In this document: positions 27,195 to 36,226 of the stretch, piece by piece
Layout of the letters: every line of letters starts with the position of its first letter
How positions within the stretch are numbered: position 1 is the stretch's first letter
Assembly (NCBI GenBank): GCA_022828145.1
Contig: JAJEJA010000081.1
Coordinates: 1 to 57,344 of the forward strand
DNA length: 57,344 nucleotides
Origin: Candidatus Poribacteria bacterium
GTDB lineage: Bacteria; Poribacteria; WGA-4E; WGA-3G
Direction of reading: 5' to 3'
The notes under the pieces: model-generated
The model's database searches: none
Told to the model about the DNA's origin: nothing
Seen by the model: only the letters and a program-made list of their open reading frames with translations
Translations under genes and position numbers: made by a program

Positions 27195-28506
27195 CACCAC
27201 ATTTTCTGCATAAGATATAAAATTGTATGTCTTCCGTATGTGCATGTTGTTTGATAAGGTCAACAGCTTGATCAGGTAAATCGGCTTTACACTTATGGCA
27301 TTTGTAGAGTGACCCTATATGTTCAGGAAACTGCCTAATATCTCCCCAGATGTCATTAAGCCAGTATTTAAATTCCCATGGAAATTCTGTCTCAACAGCC
27401 TTTGAAATTTCAACTGCATGGTTAATCAGTCTCTGACATTCTTCAAAAGTTGCGGGTTCATAAGGGTGGGGTTCGGTGTAGACAGGAATCGGTTTACCTT
27501 CGGAAGCGGTTTCTGGATTGAATCTTCGTGAACGTGTTAGCAGAATCTGGTCTAAAAGTGTTCCGGGTTCTCTCCCTTTTGACCAAAGCCGGTAATATCC
27601 TTTGCGTTTCACTGTAAAATAACCTGGGATCTTTTTGCCAAGTGGGTGTGTTGATGTATCCCAGATCCACCTATTCCACTTTGAGTTATCACCAGGTACA
27701 GCCCAGATTTTGATTGCATTTGGACCTCCCTGTTCATCCCAGGGATTAGGTTCAACATCTTCTATGCCGACCCAATATGAGTCTTGATTACCAGCTTTAT
27801 AGAATGTTCGAATCCAAACATACCATCTGCCAGTTTTTGGGATGTGGATCTCATAGATTCCTCGTGCATTTCTCGGACTGTCTATTGCTTTTCCGCCAGA
27901 TGCTTCTTGATTATCAACTATTTTGATGCCGTTATCAAAATGTGTAGCGGATTCCGCTTCAATGATGAGTGTATTTCTTGGGACGCGTATCAATTCCTCC
28001 TTGATCTCTTTCTCCTCTTCTTCCGCCTTTTCTAACTCTTCCTCCTTCTCCTCTATGATTGCTTGATCCGTTTCAATATAACTGTTTCCGAACCTTTGGC
28101 ACGCGCGTTCAAACTGTTTTTCTGATAAGTTTGCATCGTAGAAACAATCTCTCACACCCTTTTTCCATAGGTCAAGTAAAACGAACATTGCCTTTAGATT
28201 GCCATCAGGACGTTTGCGTGTTCCAACGACAATGACCATCCCGGTGTCACGTGAACGGCTCACAAGGCATAGGTGGAGTGGGTACTCAGGGGGTCTGTTT
28301 TTCCTGCTGCTGACAAGAAGAGGACTATAGTATTTGCAGTGATGATCACAACCGGGAATTTTTGCGCGTTTGGCACTACAGCAGTCAGGACAAATAATCA
28401 TATTGCCGAGTGCAGGACATGCACGCTTACCATTATTAGAGCTGCAAGTTCTACACCTTTGACGTCTGGTACGTTTTCTTTTGGCGAGGTGTCTCTGATG
28501 GCGCAT
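27181..28506 (-). CDS. Zinc-ribbon protein with carbohydrate-binding-like central domain
   Basis: 441 residues, no signal peptide. N-terminal 60 residues are basic and cysteine-rich (CRTCSSN, CPDCCSAKR, CDHHCKYYSP), likely zinc-binding. Residues 65-140 resemble a small conserved domain of unknown function. A charged coiled coil (150-172, EEKEEELEKAEEEEKEIKEE) leads into a domain at about 178-325 (IIEAESATHF.. GIYEIHI..GRWYVWIRT.. LDQILLTR) that resembles CBM6/malectin-like carbohydrate-binding folds. The C-terminus ends in a second zinc ribbon (CHKCKADLP ... CRKCGGE). Between the flotillin-like gene and the peptidase gene, same strand, likely one transcript. Function unknown. Confidence 0.7.
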   Translation of the reverse strand: MRHQRHLAKRKRTRRQRCRTCSSNNGKRACPALGNMIICPDCCSAKRAKIPGCDHHCKYYSPLLVSSRKNRPPEYPLHLCLVSRSRDTGMVIVVGTRKRPDGNLKAMFVLLDLWKKGVRDCFYDANLSEKQFERACQRFGNSYIETDQAIIEEKEEELEKAEEEEKEIKEELIRVPRNTLIIEAESATHFDNGIKIVDNQEASGGKAIDSPRNARGIYEIHIPKTGRWYVWIRTFYKAGNQDSYWVGIEDVEPNPWDEQGGPNAIKIWAVPGDNSKWNRWIWDTSTHPLGKKIPGYFTVKRKGYYRLWSKGREPGTLLDQILLTRSRRFNPETASEGKPIPVYTEPHPYEPATFEECQRLINHAVEISKAVETEFPWEFKYWLNDIWGDIRQFPEHIGSLYKCHKCKADLPDQAVDLIKQHAHTEDIQFYILCRKCGGEFD

Positions 28507-28533
28507 TTTCTTGTGTCTTTCACTTTGTCATAA

Positions 28534-30900
28534 CTACTCGTCATCTATATCAACATCTATGTCAATATTGGGTGTGTTGCCATTAGCCCCTGATGGGTTA
28601 ACAAGTCCTGACAGGTATTCAGCGATTTTATCCGTGACTTGAACCGCATCTATATCAGCGAAGTTAAAGAGTTCTTTCAGCATGGGTGAGATAGCACCTG
28701 TGTCAAGTAAGGCATTCACAAGCCGTCCCATACTGCTGCGGTCGAGACCCCCTTTGCCATCGGCGCCCATGTCAAGGATCTTGATGCTATCAATTCTCTC
28801 AGCAGGTCTCATCAGTTGTTCAACAATATCTGGTGCTTCTTCAATTAATTCGAGAATAGCTTCTTGAACGAGGACACGTTGTTCAGCGACATTTCGTGCT
28901 TCGTATTCAGCCATTTCACCTTGTGCTTTAGCCCGTGCTTCTGACAATACCGCATCGGCGAGACGTTCTATCGGTTGTGCTTGTGCTTCCGCGCCGATGA
29001 TTGCGACATCGCGTTGCCATTCAGCCCCTCTTACCTGTTCGGTTGCAGTGACTTCCACTTCAGCCCCCATGCGTTCCGCTTCGGCAAGCAGCTGTTCCTT
29101 TTCTGCAAGTGCTGTGAGTTGCTGTTTATTTGCTACATCAATTTTTCTATCTTCGTCAGTGAGTGCTACCCGTAATTCTTGGTTGATGCGTGATTGTTCT
29201 ACTACCAACATCTTGTCGATTTCAACAAGTTCTACTTGTCGGTTTTGGTCAATTTGTGCTGTTTCCACGACAAGGTTCTTTTCAATTTCACGTTGTTGTA
29301 CCTGTTGTTCTTGTGCAAACTTAGCAGTCTGAACGACCAAGTCTCGTTCAACATCACGGAGTTGGACACCCTCTTCTTGAGCGATACGTGCTTTCTCTAC
29401 CATCAACTGTTTCTCAATATCTCGCACTTCAACTTCCTGTTCCTGTTCGATTCTTTGCAGCTCAACAGCAAGTACCTTTTGAATTTCAGCGACTTCCACT
29501 TGTCGGTTCTGGTCAATTTGTGCTGTTTCCACGACAAGGTTCTTTTCAATTTCACGTTGTTGCACTTGTTGTTCTTGAGCGAACTTAGTTGTCTGAACAA
29601 TCAAGTCTCGTTCGATATCTCGCAGCTGCACACCCTCTTCCTGAGCGATACGTGCTTTTTCTACCATCAACTCTTTCTCTATATCCCGAAGTGCGATTTC
29701 CTGTTCCTGTGAGATCTTTTCTAACTGAACGGTGAGTTGCTGTTGGATTTCTGCGAGTTGGACGACTTTGGATTGGTCAATCTGTGCTGTTTCCACGACA
29801 AGGTTTTTCTCAATTTCACGTTGTTCAACCTGTTGTTCTTGTGCAAATTTGGCAGTCTGAACAGCCAATTCTTGTTCAACTTCTCGTAATTGGACACCCT
29901 CTTCTTGTGAAATACGCGATCGCTCAATTTCCAATTTCATTTCGTTTTCACGAACTTCAATGCTTTCCTGCATTTCAAATTGGAATTTAATCGTTTCAGC
30001 GTCCCGGTCAGCGGCATAGATTGCGATATTTTTCTGTTGATCAGATTCCCCCCAAGCTCTACTCTGTTCCAATTCATATTCTTGGAGATCTTTATCAACA
30101 TTAATTTGGTAGATTGCGACCTCTTTTTCACGTTCAATACGTTCTTTTTCTCGTTCTTGGTCAGCAGTGATTTCTGTAATATCTCGGATACCGATTGCAT
30201 CAAACCTGTTGGTAGGATCAAACATACTGATATTTGTCTGATCTACACGTATGATTGAGACAGTATCAAGTGTCAATCCGTTGTGATCCTTCAAATTATT
30301 ACCGCAGGCATCTAAGACTTTATCAGCAAATTCAATACGTTTTTGAAGTAGGTCTTGTATTTGACTTTCTGCTGCGACGCTTCTCAAGGCACCATCCAAC
30401 ATAGGTTCAATCAGTTCACGTATAGTTTCTGGTGTCATTGATTTATCACCGAGTGCCTGTGCGGCTTTTAATATATCTTCTTCTTTAGGATCAACCTTAA
30501 TATAGAAAACGACTTCAACGTCGGCACGGTTGAAATCGTTTGTAATCAAGGAATCATCAGTTTCTCTAAGCACTTCAAGTCGCATTGTATTGAGTGAAAC
30601 TTCTTTTATCTCATGGATAATGGTATTGACCCAAAGTCCGCTGGTGATGCGTATTTTTTCTCTTGCCCCCCCTGTTCTGACCAAGGCTATATCTGCTTTT
30701 GGTATCCTATACCGGATAACAGATCCTACGAAGGCGGCGAGACCTCCTACGAATACGATTGCAATTACACCCATCCATTGCAAGACATTCGCTTGGTTAT
30801 CTTCACCTTCGTCCGCACTTGCGATGAGTCTTTCATAAGCGAAATATCCGATAACACTTACGACAACAATTAAAAATATCACGGCAATTATCAGACGCAT
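28534..30900 (-). CDS. Flotillin-like SPFH/band 7 protein with duplicated coiled coil
   Basis: 788 residues. Two membrane segments (1-20 and 43-65), then a flotillin-type SPFH domain (about 68-245, RIPKADIALVRTGG ... GLTLDTVSIIRVDQTN). Residues about 250-620 form a very long coiled coil containing an 88-residue repeat present about 2.5 times (IAQEEGVQLRDIERDL ... LMVEKAR), itself four related 22-residue units, that is eight hendecads. C-terminal Ala/Glu region (AEAQAQPIERLADAVLSEARAKA) is standard for flotillins. AGGAG precedes the ATG by 6 nt. Flotillins organise membrane microdomains; here the coiled coil is longer than usual. Confidence 0.9.
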   Translation of the reverse strand: MRLIIAVIFLIVVVSVIGYFAYERLIASADEGEDNQANVLQWMGVIAIVFVGGLAAFVGSVIRYRIPKADIALVRTGGAREKIRITSGLWVNTIIHEIKEVSLNTMRLEVLRETDDSLITNDFNRADVEVVFYIKVDPKEEDILKAAQALGDKSMTPETIRELIEPMLDGALRSVAAESQIQDLLQKRIEFADKVLDACGNNLKDHNGLTLDTVSIIRVDQTNISMFDPTNRFDAIGIRDITEITADQEREKERIEREKEVAIYQINVDKDLQEYELEQSRAWGESDQQKNIAIYAADRDAETIKFQFEMQESIEVRENEMKLEIERSRISQEEGVQLREVEQELAVQTAKFAQEQQVEQREIEKNLVVETAQIDQSKVVQLAEIQQQLTVQLEKISQEQEIALRDIEKELMVEKARIAQEEGVQLRDIERDLIVQTTKFAQEQQVQQREIEKNLVVETAQIDQNRQVEVAEIQKVLAVELQRIEQEQEVEVRDIEKQLMVEKARIAQEEGVQLRDVERDLVVQTAKFAQEQQVQQREIEKNLVVETAQIDQNRQVELVEIDKMLVVEQSRINQELRVALTDEDRKIDVANKQQLTALAEKEQLLAEAERMGAEVEVTATEQVRGAEWQRDVAIIGAEAQAQPIERLADAVLSEARAKAQGEMAEYEARNVAEQRVLVQEAILELIEEAPDIVEQLMRPAERIDSIKILDMGADGKGGLDRSSMGRLVNALLDTGAISPMLKELFNFADIDAVQVTDKIAEYLSGLVNPSGANGNTPNIDIDVDIDDE

Positions 30901-30940
30901 TAGTTTCTCCTATCGTAAACCATCCTGTTCAAGATTATGT

Positions 30941-32356
30941 CTATTGGAAAATTAATTCAGTGTTACGGTTTGATCTGTACCGTCCTCTAAGGGGTTGTCT
31001 GGGTGAGGTTTGCCATGCAAGGTTTGCTAAGTAACAGAGTGTATTTTCAATGAGTGGCTTCGCGACTGCGGTGCGATGTGCATCTCGAGTATCTATTGCA
31101 AAACCCACGTAGTAACCCTCTCCCCACTGCAAAAGAATACTCACGGCATCCCCATTATCTTCTCTTACAGCCAACTTTCGGTAACTTGGGTCATCAGTAA
31201 CCCAATGATCATCCGTCACTAAATTATCAACGTTTATTTTGTGCGGCCATGTAAACATACCTGTTCTTTGGCCGTCTTCTGTAATGTGAACATTTGAATC
31301 GTTTGAATTTGTAACTGTGATTGGATGACGATCAACTGGTAACCAATCACCTCTCCAGACAGGTTCAGGGTGATGAACGCCGTCCGCCGGAACAATGTTG
31401 TTGTCCATCGCTGATGCCCAAACGATACCCCCTTTTCGGACGAAGTCTTTGATTTCTTCATCAGCATCTTCAACGAAATACTCACCATCATGACCAGGAC
31501 CGTTCCACGTAAACCAGATAATGTCAAAATCGGATAGGGGTACACTGGAGAGTTTTATAGCATTCTGAGGGTCCCCCCGATTGTCAGGATTATCGTTAAT
31601 ATGGACAATTGTATAGTGAAATTCCAGTCCTTCAAGCGAAGTCAAAGATTGTAATACTGCTGGCTCGCCTGTCATATTATCACTAACAACTATGAGAACT
31701 TTGAAAACACCTGATGGAACTATCTTTATGGATGATATAATATCTGAAAAAGATTGTGAATCGGGTAGAGAACGTAGATTCCTGACCGCCTTTTGAAACT
31801 CACGTGAATTTAAATCTAAGTTCAGTCTGCGTCCCTCAAAATTCACATGTTCATAGAAAATGATATGACATCCACTGAATGGAAAACTGGGGCCTCGTTG
31901 GATGCGGACAGAGGATATAGTATCATTCATACCTATCTCAAACATTGAACTCACATCACGCATAATTGTGCTGCGTCGACCACTATAATCAATATCGCTG
32001 TATATTTCAATGATGACAGGTACAGCTCCATATTCTGGTGGTGTAGGGTGTGCCGCAGGACTGAAGCTAATAGATGAGATCGCATCTCCGAAGTTGTATG
32101 GTATTTCATGAATATTCGGGTAGAATCCAGGTGCTAAGACCAACTGTCTACCGCGAAATGTTACATGTTCGTGAAAAATCGCTTTATAGTTAGGAGACGC
32201 ATTGAAGCCTGGTCCTTTGTATATCTTAACAGAAGATATTACATCTTGGGCACCGATCAAAGTGGTATTCGGTACTGATTCAATGAGCGTTATTTTTCGT
32301 CCGTGAAAGTTTACATGTTCAAAAACTTCAACGACTAACCTGGGCATACTAACCAT
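30941..32356 (-). CDS. Four beta-gamma-crystallin motifs fused to ThuA/GATase-like domain
   Basis: 471 residues, no signal peptide. Residues 6-213 hold four Greek-key units, each with the pattern xxEHVNFxGRxxxL and ending in a calcium-site motif: QDVISS 37-42, GDAISS 90-95, NDTISS 144-149, SDIISS 204-209. This is the D-x-x-S-S signature of bacterial beta-gamma-crystallins. Residues 218-450 form a class I amidotransferase-like (ThuA) domain: VLIVVSDN, DFDIIWFTWNG, FVRKGGIVWASAMDNN, HPITVTNS, GEGYYVGFAIDTRDAH. Two adjacent starts (MVSM) are possible. Lies 40 nt upstream of the flotillin-like gene, same strand. A calcium-responsive enzyme or structural protein is plausible; substrate unknown. 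Confidence 0.8.
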   Translation of the reverse strand: MVSMPRLVVEVFEHVNFHGRKITLIESVPNTTLIGAQDVISSVKIYKGPGFNASPNYKAIFHEHVTFRGRQLVLAPGFYPNIHEIPYNFGDAISSISFSPAAHPTPPEYGAVPVIIEIYSDIDYSGRRSTIMRDVSSMFEIGMNDTISSVRIQRGPSFPFSGCHIIFYEHVNFEGRRLNLDLNSREFQKAVRNLRSLPDSQSFSDIISSIKIVPSGVFKVLIVVSDNMTGEPAVLQSLTSLEGLEFHYTIVHINDNPDNRGDPQNAIKLSSVPLSDFDIIWFTWNGPGHDGEYFVEDADEEIKDFVRKGGIVWASAMDNNIVPADGVHHPEPVWRGDWLPVDRHPITVTNSNDSNVHITEDGQRTGMFTWPHKINVDNLVTDDHWVTDDPSYRKLAVREDNGDAVSILLQWGEGYYVGFAIDTRDAHRTAVAKPLIENTLCYLANLAWQTSPRQPLRGRYRSNRNTELIFQ

Positions 32357-32574
32357 GTTTCTGTTCCATGTATAGACTTTATGTCTATTCGATATTCTAA
32401 GACTCTATTATATCATTGATAGATTGGATTGTCAAGGAAAAAGGAAATAGAGAACTGCATAAATACTTGACATTACGGAAAAAACATGCTATTTTCTATC
32501 AGAACAGTATACATCAGTGGTTTGTTGTCATTCGTCAAAGACATTTTCATGTATATACCTTCAGGTGTTTAGTG

Positions 32575-33447
32575 ATGCGCCATAACAAAATTACGCTTTT
32601 ATTGTGTTTTTTAGGTATCAGCGTGTTAATGGTTTACCTTCTAATGAGGATTGAGGATTCGGAAAGGAGAAAACAGGCAGCAATCATCCCAATTGATCTT
32701 CCCTATGATTGGGTTGGTATGATTAATAAGACGCCTATCCCTGAACCGTCGGGAGTAACCTTTCACCCATCACGCAAAACTATTTTTATCGCTGACGACG
32801 GTGGATTCATCCATGAAATACGACAGGAAGGCACAGTTGTTCAGAAAGGAGAACTAAATGGTCGGGACCTTGAGGGAATCACAGTAGACCCAACATCAGG
32901 ATGGCTCTATGCCGCAGTTGAGGAAGAGGAAGTAATATTGGAGATCAACCCACAAACACTTCAGATAAGACGGGAGTTTAAAGTCAACCGCTTATTTGAA
33001 GGAAAACCCTTATTAATAGAAGGGGGAATGGGAATTGAAGCTATTACCTTCATACCTGATACTGAACACCCAGAGGGTGGGACTTTCTGGATTGGAAACC
33101 AATCCTTTAGTCGTAAACCCAACGGTGAACCTTCAGTCGTATGTGAAGTAGTGGCACCTCTACGTACATCAGAAGCAACAGAGGCTGAAGCGATTATAAT
33201 ACGATTCTTTGAAATGAATCTATTGGATATTTCTGGACTCACCTACGATGCACAAGCAGATTCCCTACTACTGATTAGTGATACAACAAACCTATTAGTT
33301 GAACTTAAACGAGATGGGACAATCCTACACCGTTATTTGTTACCAGGAGATGACCAAGAAGGAATTACATTGGATGGACTCGGCTATATGTACATTGCAC
33401 AGGAAAATGGACAGGTGATTAAATTGGCGGACAGTCGTCTTCGGTAG
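32575..33447 (+). CDS. SdiA-regulated-like membrane-anchored beta-propeller protein
   Basis: 290 residues from the ATG at 32575 (the frame is open from 32416, but the protein-like part begins here). Residues 5-24 are a signal anchor (ITLLLCFLGISVLMVYLL). The rest resembles the SdiA-regulated/esterase-like phytase propeller family: PEPSGVTFHP, IFIADDGGFIHEI, GRDLEGITVDP, GIEAITFIPD, FWIGNQSF, LDISGLTYDAQADSLLLISD, DDQEGITLD. Function of the family is poorly known; a beta-propeller with a possible metal site. Divergent from the crystallin fusion gene. Confidence 0.75.
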   Translation: MRHNKITLLLCFLGISVLMVYLLMRIEDSERRKQAAIIPIDLPYDWVGMINKTPIPEPSGVTFHPSRKTIFIADDGGFIHEIRQEGTVVQKGELNGRDLEGITVDPTSGWLYAAVEEEEVILEINPQTLQIRREFKVNRLFEGKPLLIEGGMGIEAITFIPDTEHPEGGTFWIGNQSFSRKPNGEPSVVCEVVAPLRTSEATEAEAIIIRFFEMNLLDISGLTYDAQADSLLLISDTTNLLVELKRDGTILHRYLLPGDDQEGITLDGLGYMYIAQENGQVIKLADSRLR

Positions 33448-33460
33448 AATGCTTCAAAAA

Positions 33461-33670
33461 TTAACTCTCACATGTATCTTGAAGTCGAAGCACAACTATA
33501 CCCGGCATCAAATCTATAATGGGATTTATTGATGCGTACTGTTCAGCAGTATAACCGATGTCAATCCGCCATAGGACCTGAACATTCCCCTCATCATATA
33601 AAACACCTGTTGCAAGTACATTCCCATTATTATCTTCCAACTGAAAAGTTCTGCGGCGTTTTTCGTCCAT
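33461..33670 (-). CDS. Small conserved-looking protein, unknown
   Basis: 69 residues (RTFQLEDNNGNVLATGVLYDEGNVQVLWRIDIGYTAEQYAS in segments). Composition and the alternation of beta-like segments look like a real protein; I recognise no family. The ATG at 33670 follows AAGGT, part of the target duplication made by the element at 33684-33875, so the element abuts its ribosome-binding site. Convergent with the propeller gene, 13 nt apart. Confidence 0.55.
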   Translation of the reverse strand: MDEKRRRTFQLEDNNGNVLATGVLYDEGNVQVLWRIDIGYTAEQYASINPIIDLMPGIVVLRLQDTCES

Positions 33671-33683
33671 CTTGGTGACCTTA

Positions 33684-33875
33684 ACGTGAGTTGATAAATC
33701 AGAACAAATAACTTACGTAGGTTGGGTTGAGGCACGAAACCCAACATTTTGACTTACGTAGGTTGGGTTGAGGCACGAAACCCAACATCTTGACCCATTA
33801 TAGAGCAATACATGTTGGGTTTCGTTCCTCAACCCAACCTACAACGCATATTGCATTTAATTATCAAACTCACGT
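33684..33875. mobile_element. MITE-like element with 8-bp target duplication
   Basis: 192 bp bounded by ACGTGAGTTGATAA and TTATCAAACTCACGT. TGACCTTA occurs exactly on both sides (33676-33683 and 33876-33883), a clear target-site duplication. Inside, GTAGGTTGGGTTGAGGCACG (followed by AAACCCAACAT) occurs twice in tandem (period 41) and once inverted (33813-33842). No ORF. Same family as 10523-10640 and 21226-21377. Confidence 0.9.
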
Positions 33876-33910
33876 TGACCTTAGGGAGTTCATCTTGATT
33901 CTAAAATATA

Positions 33911-34747
33911 CTATAGTTCCACGAAATCCGCATCTACACTATGCGGAATCACGCCTGATTTGTATCCACGGGTTAGCAATTCTGTTACAGCTTTTCTTCC
34001 GTTTTCTCCATAGTCCAACGTGTAGTCATTAACATACATGCCGACAAATTTGTCAGCAAGGTCAGTTTCCATATCACGTGCGTACGTCATAGCATACTCA
34101 AGACCCAGTTCACGATGGTTCAGAGAATATTCAATGCTCTGTTTCAACAATGATGTAATTTTACGAATTTTCTCATGCCCGAGATTACGACGGATAACAT
34201 TTGCACCAAGGGGTAGAGGTAATCCAGTTTCTTCATACCACCATTCACCTAAGTCCACAATTTTATGAAGTCCTTCACGGGAGTATGTCAACTGTCCTTC
34301 ATGGATAATGAGTCCGGCATCTACCTCACCTTGTTGCACAGCCTCAATAATCTTGTCAAAGCGATAAGTTTCAGTTTCAACATCTGGATGAAATAGTTTC
34401 ATCGTTAGGTAAGCTGTCGTCATCTCACCTGGGATTGCTATACGTTTACCTGTCAGTGATTTTATGGGTTTATTGGCAACTATTAAAGGTCCGTAATTAT
34501 CACCGATGCTTGCACCACAGGGCATCAATGCGTAATCTTGAGCGACATAAGAATATGCATGAACAGAAATCGCTGTAACCTCAAGCTCCGCATTAAGAGC
34601 CCTTTTGTTCAATGTCTCAATATCTTCTATTACATGGACAATTTCAAATTCTCCGGTCGGTATGAGTTCTTTAGCAAGGGCATAAAACATGAATGCATCA
34701 TCGGAATCGGGACTATGTCCAATCCGCACTTTCTCAGTTTCAGACAT
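33911..34747 (-). CDS. mqnD: 1,4-dihydroxy-6-naphthoate synthase (futalosine menaquinone pathway)
   Basis: 278 residues, the usual length. MqnD cleaves cyclic dehypoxanthinyl futalosine to 1,4-dihydroxy-6-naphthoate for menaquinone synthesis; the fold is that of a periplasmic-binding protein. Seen: GHSPDSDDAFMFYALA, EDIETLNKRAL, ISVHAYSYVAQDYALMPCGASIGDNYGPL, PGEMTTAYLTMKLF, DAGLIIHEGQL. MqnA is a sister family; the DIETLN and GDNYGP motifs favour MqnD. AAAGGA precedes the ATG. Divergent from the methyltransferase gene across a 56-nt gap. Confidence 0.88.
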   Translation of the reverse strand: MSETEKVRIGHSPDSDDAFMFYALAKELIPTGEFEIVHVIEDIETLNKRALNAELEVTAISVHAYSYVAQDYALMPCGASIGDNYGPLIVANKPIKSLTGKRIAIPGEMTTAYLTMKLFHPDVETETYRFDKIIEAVQQGEVDAGLIIHEGQLTYSREGLHKIVDLGEWWYEETGLPLPLGANVIRRNLGHEKIRKITSLLKQSIEYSLNHRELGLEYAMTYARDMETDLADKFVGMYVNDYTLDYGENGRKAVTELLTRGYKSGVIPHSVDADFVEL

Positions 34748-34803
34748 TAATATATTCCTTTCTCTGTTTGTGAGTATTGTCTGATTGTGTTATTATAAAA
34801 AAC

Positions 34804-35739
34804 ATGAAATCAAAAAAATATCTCTATCTTATTGCAATTCCAACGCAACTCAGAGAACTTGTAACCGCAGAATCTATTGCGCTTACAGGTCAAGCACCAG
34901 ATGTGCATGGCATTACTATTTCGGATAAGTGTACTGATGCACAACGGGGTGCCTACCTAAAAAGTTGTACTGAAGTGCTCTTTGAAGGTGACAATGTTGA
35001 TGTCCTCTGTTCAAATATCAGAAACGCGGAGATATATGCTGACGCATTTCGCGTTTCTGTCATAAAACGACCTCGCAATCAAAAACTGAATTCAATGGCA
35101 TTAGCAAGTCAGATTGGTCGGGTCATTGATGGTAAACCGAACCTGTCATCACCACGTGTAGTTTTTCCAACTGTCATTACACCAAACAGAATTTGGTTTG
35201 GTCGACTACTTTCTGAATCTGACAACGTGTGGCTTAAACACAATCAACGTCCACATGTTACCTCAAGTTCTCTGCCAGCAAGATTAGCACTAACGCTTGT
35301 GAACCTTGTCGCATCACCGGGGGAACATCTTCTTGACCCCTGTTGTGGCACAGGAACGGTAGTCTTGGCGGCTGCTCATAATGGTATTCAGGCGACAGGA
35401 TACGATATTAACCCTCGCATGGTCGGAGCAACAACCAAGAACCTGATCCATTTTGGACTAACTGCTAACGTCGCTTTGGAAGATGCGCGAAAAATCAGGC
35501 AAACTTTCGACACTGTCGCTACTGATTTACCTTATGGGATCAGTCTCGTTAAAGATACATCTGCAGCAACAGAGATACTGAAAAATCTACGAACCTGTGC
35601 TCCTAAAGCGGGATTCATTGATACACGGGACCTCCGAAAACCACTCACGGACTTAGGGTATATCGTCGAAAATGTTATACCAGTACCAAAACTACAGCTT
35701 GTCCGACGGATATTTCTCACTTCAAACGGTGATCAATAG
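34804..35739 (+). CDS. Trm11/TrmG10-like RNA methyltransferase
   Basis: 311 residues from the ATG at 34804; the open frame reaches a TTG at 34777 but the ATG gives the better N-terminus. C-terminal Rossmann methyltransferase: motif I DPCCGTGTVVLAAA near 185-198, acidic loop GYDINPRMVGAT, and the catalytic motif TDLPYG near 242-247, the DLPYG variant seen in tRNA guanosine-N2 methyltransferases (Trm11/Trm-G10) rather than DNA N6-adenine enzymes (NPPY). The N-terminal half lacks an obvious THUMP consensus but has the same size. Ends by overlapping the convergent gcvH-like stop by 7 nt. Confidence 0.75.
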   Translation: MKSKKYLYLIAIPTQLRELVTAESIALTGQAPDVHGITISDKCTDAQRGAYLKSCTEVLFEGDNVDVLCSNIRNAEIYADAFRVSVIKRPRNQKLNSMALASQIGRVIDGKPNLSSPRVVFPTVITPNRIWFGRLLSESDNVWLKHNQRPHVTSSSLPARLALTLVNLVASPGEHLLDPCCGTGTVVLAAAHNGIQATGYDINPRMVGATTKNLIHFGLTANVALEDARKIRQTFDTVATDLPYGISLVKDTSAATEILKNLRTCAPKAGFIDTRDLRKPLTDLGYIVENVIPVPKLQLVRRIFLTSNGDQ

Positions 35740-36164
35740 TCATCAATATTCTCAAAAAAATCGGTTTCTGGCATGTATTCACTATCATCAAACGCGTCTT
35801 CCTCATAAGTTTCATAGTCATCTAATTCTAATAGAGAGTCCAACTCACTAAGATTGTCTATGTAGATTTTACATATCCAACCATCACCTTCCGGGGCAAC
35901 ATTGATGACATCAACATCTTCTTCAAGGGCATCATTTACCTCATAGATTTCCCCGGCAACAGGGGCGTACAGGTAAAAATTCCCCCCAGTTTCTGTTTCA
36001 ATTCTTCCGATTATTTCTCCCTGTTCACATTCTTGTTCAGGAGACACATCAACATAAATGATTTCGCCATATATGAGAAGGGCGCGCTCTGTTATTCCGA
36101 TTGTGCCTTCTGAATCGTTAACTTCAATCCATTCATGCGTAGTTGTGTATTTCACGGTGCTCAA
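35733..36164 (-). CDS. GcvH-like protein without lipoyl lysine, acidic tail
   Basis: 143 residues from the TTG at 36164, chosen because GGAGG lies 8 nt upstream (it would otherwise lie inside the frame). Residues 3-100 have the H-protein hammerhead: YTTTHEWIEV, GTIGITERALLIYGEIIYVDV, GRIETETGG, YAPVAGEIYEVNDAL, GDGWICKI. In GcvH the lipoyl-carrying lysine lies about six residues before YAPVSG; here the position is T59/G60 and there is no lysine between residues 45 and 95. The last 35 residues are very acidic (DDYETYEEDAFDDSE). Thus a glycine-cleavage role is unlikely. No gcvT or gcvP nearby. Confidence 0.8.
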   Translation of the reverse strand: MSTVKYTTTHEWIEVNDSEGTIGITERALLIYGEIIYVDVSPEQECEQGEIIGRIETETGGNFYLYAPVAGEIYEVNDALEEDVDVINVAPEGDGWICKIYIDNLSELDSLLELDDYETYEEDAFDDSEYMPETDFFENIDDY

Positions 36165-36226
36165 TTTATTTTCCTCCAATAAACATCACTCTCAAAGTAT
36201 ATCAGTTTCTGTTATACTCATACTTC

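Noticed and set aside
29194..29712. 172-codon plus-strand frame
   Set aside because: Antisense of the flotillin-like coiled-coil repeats (Leu/Phe-rich).
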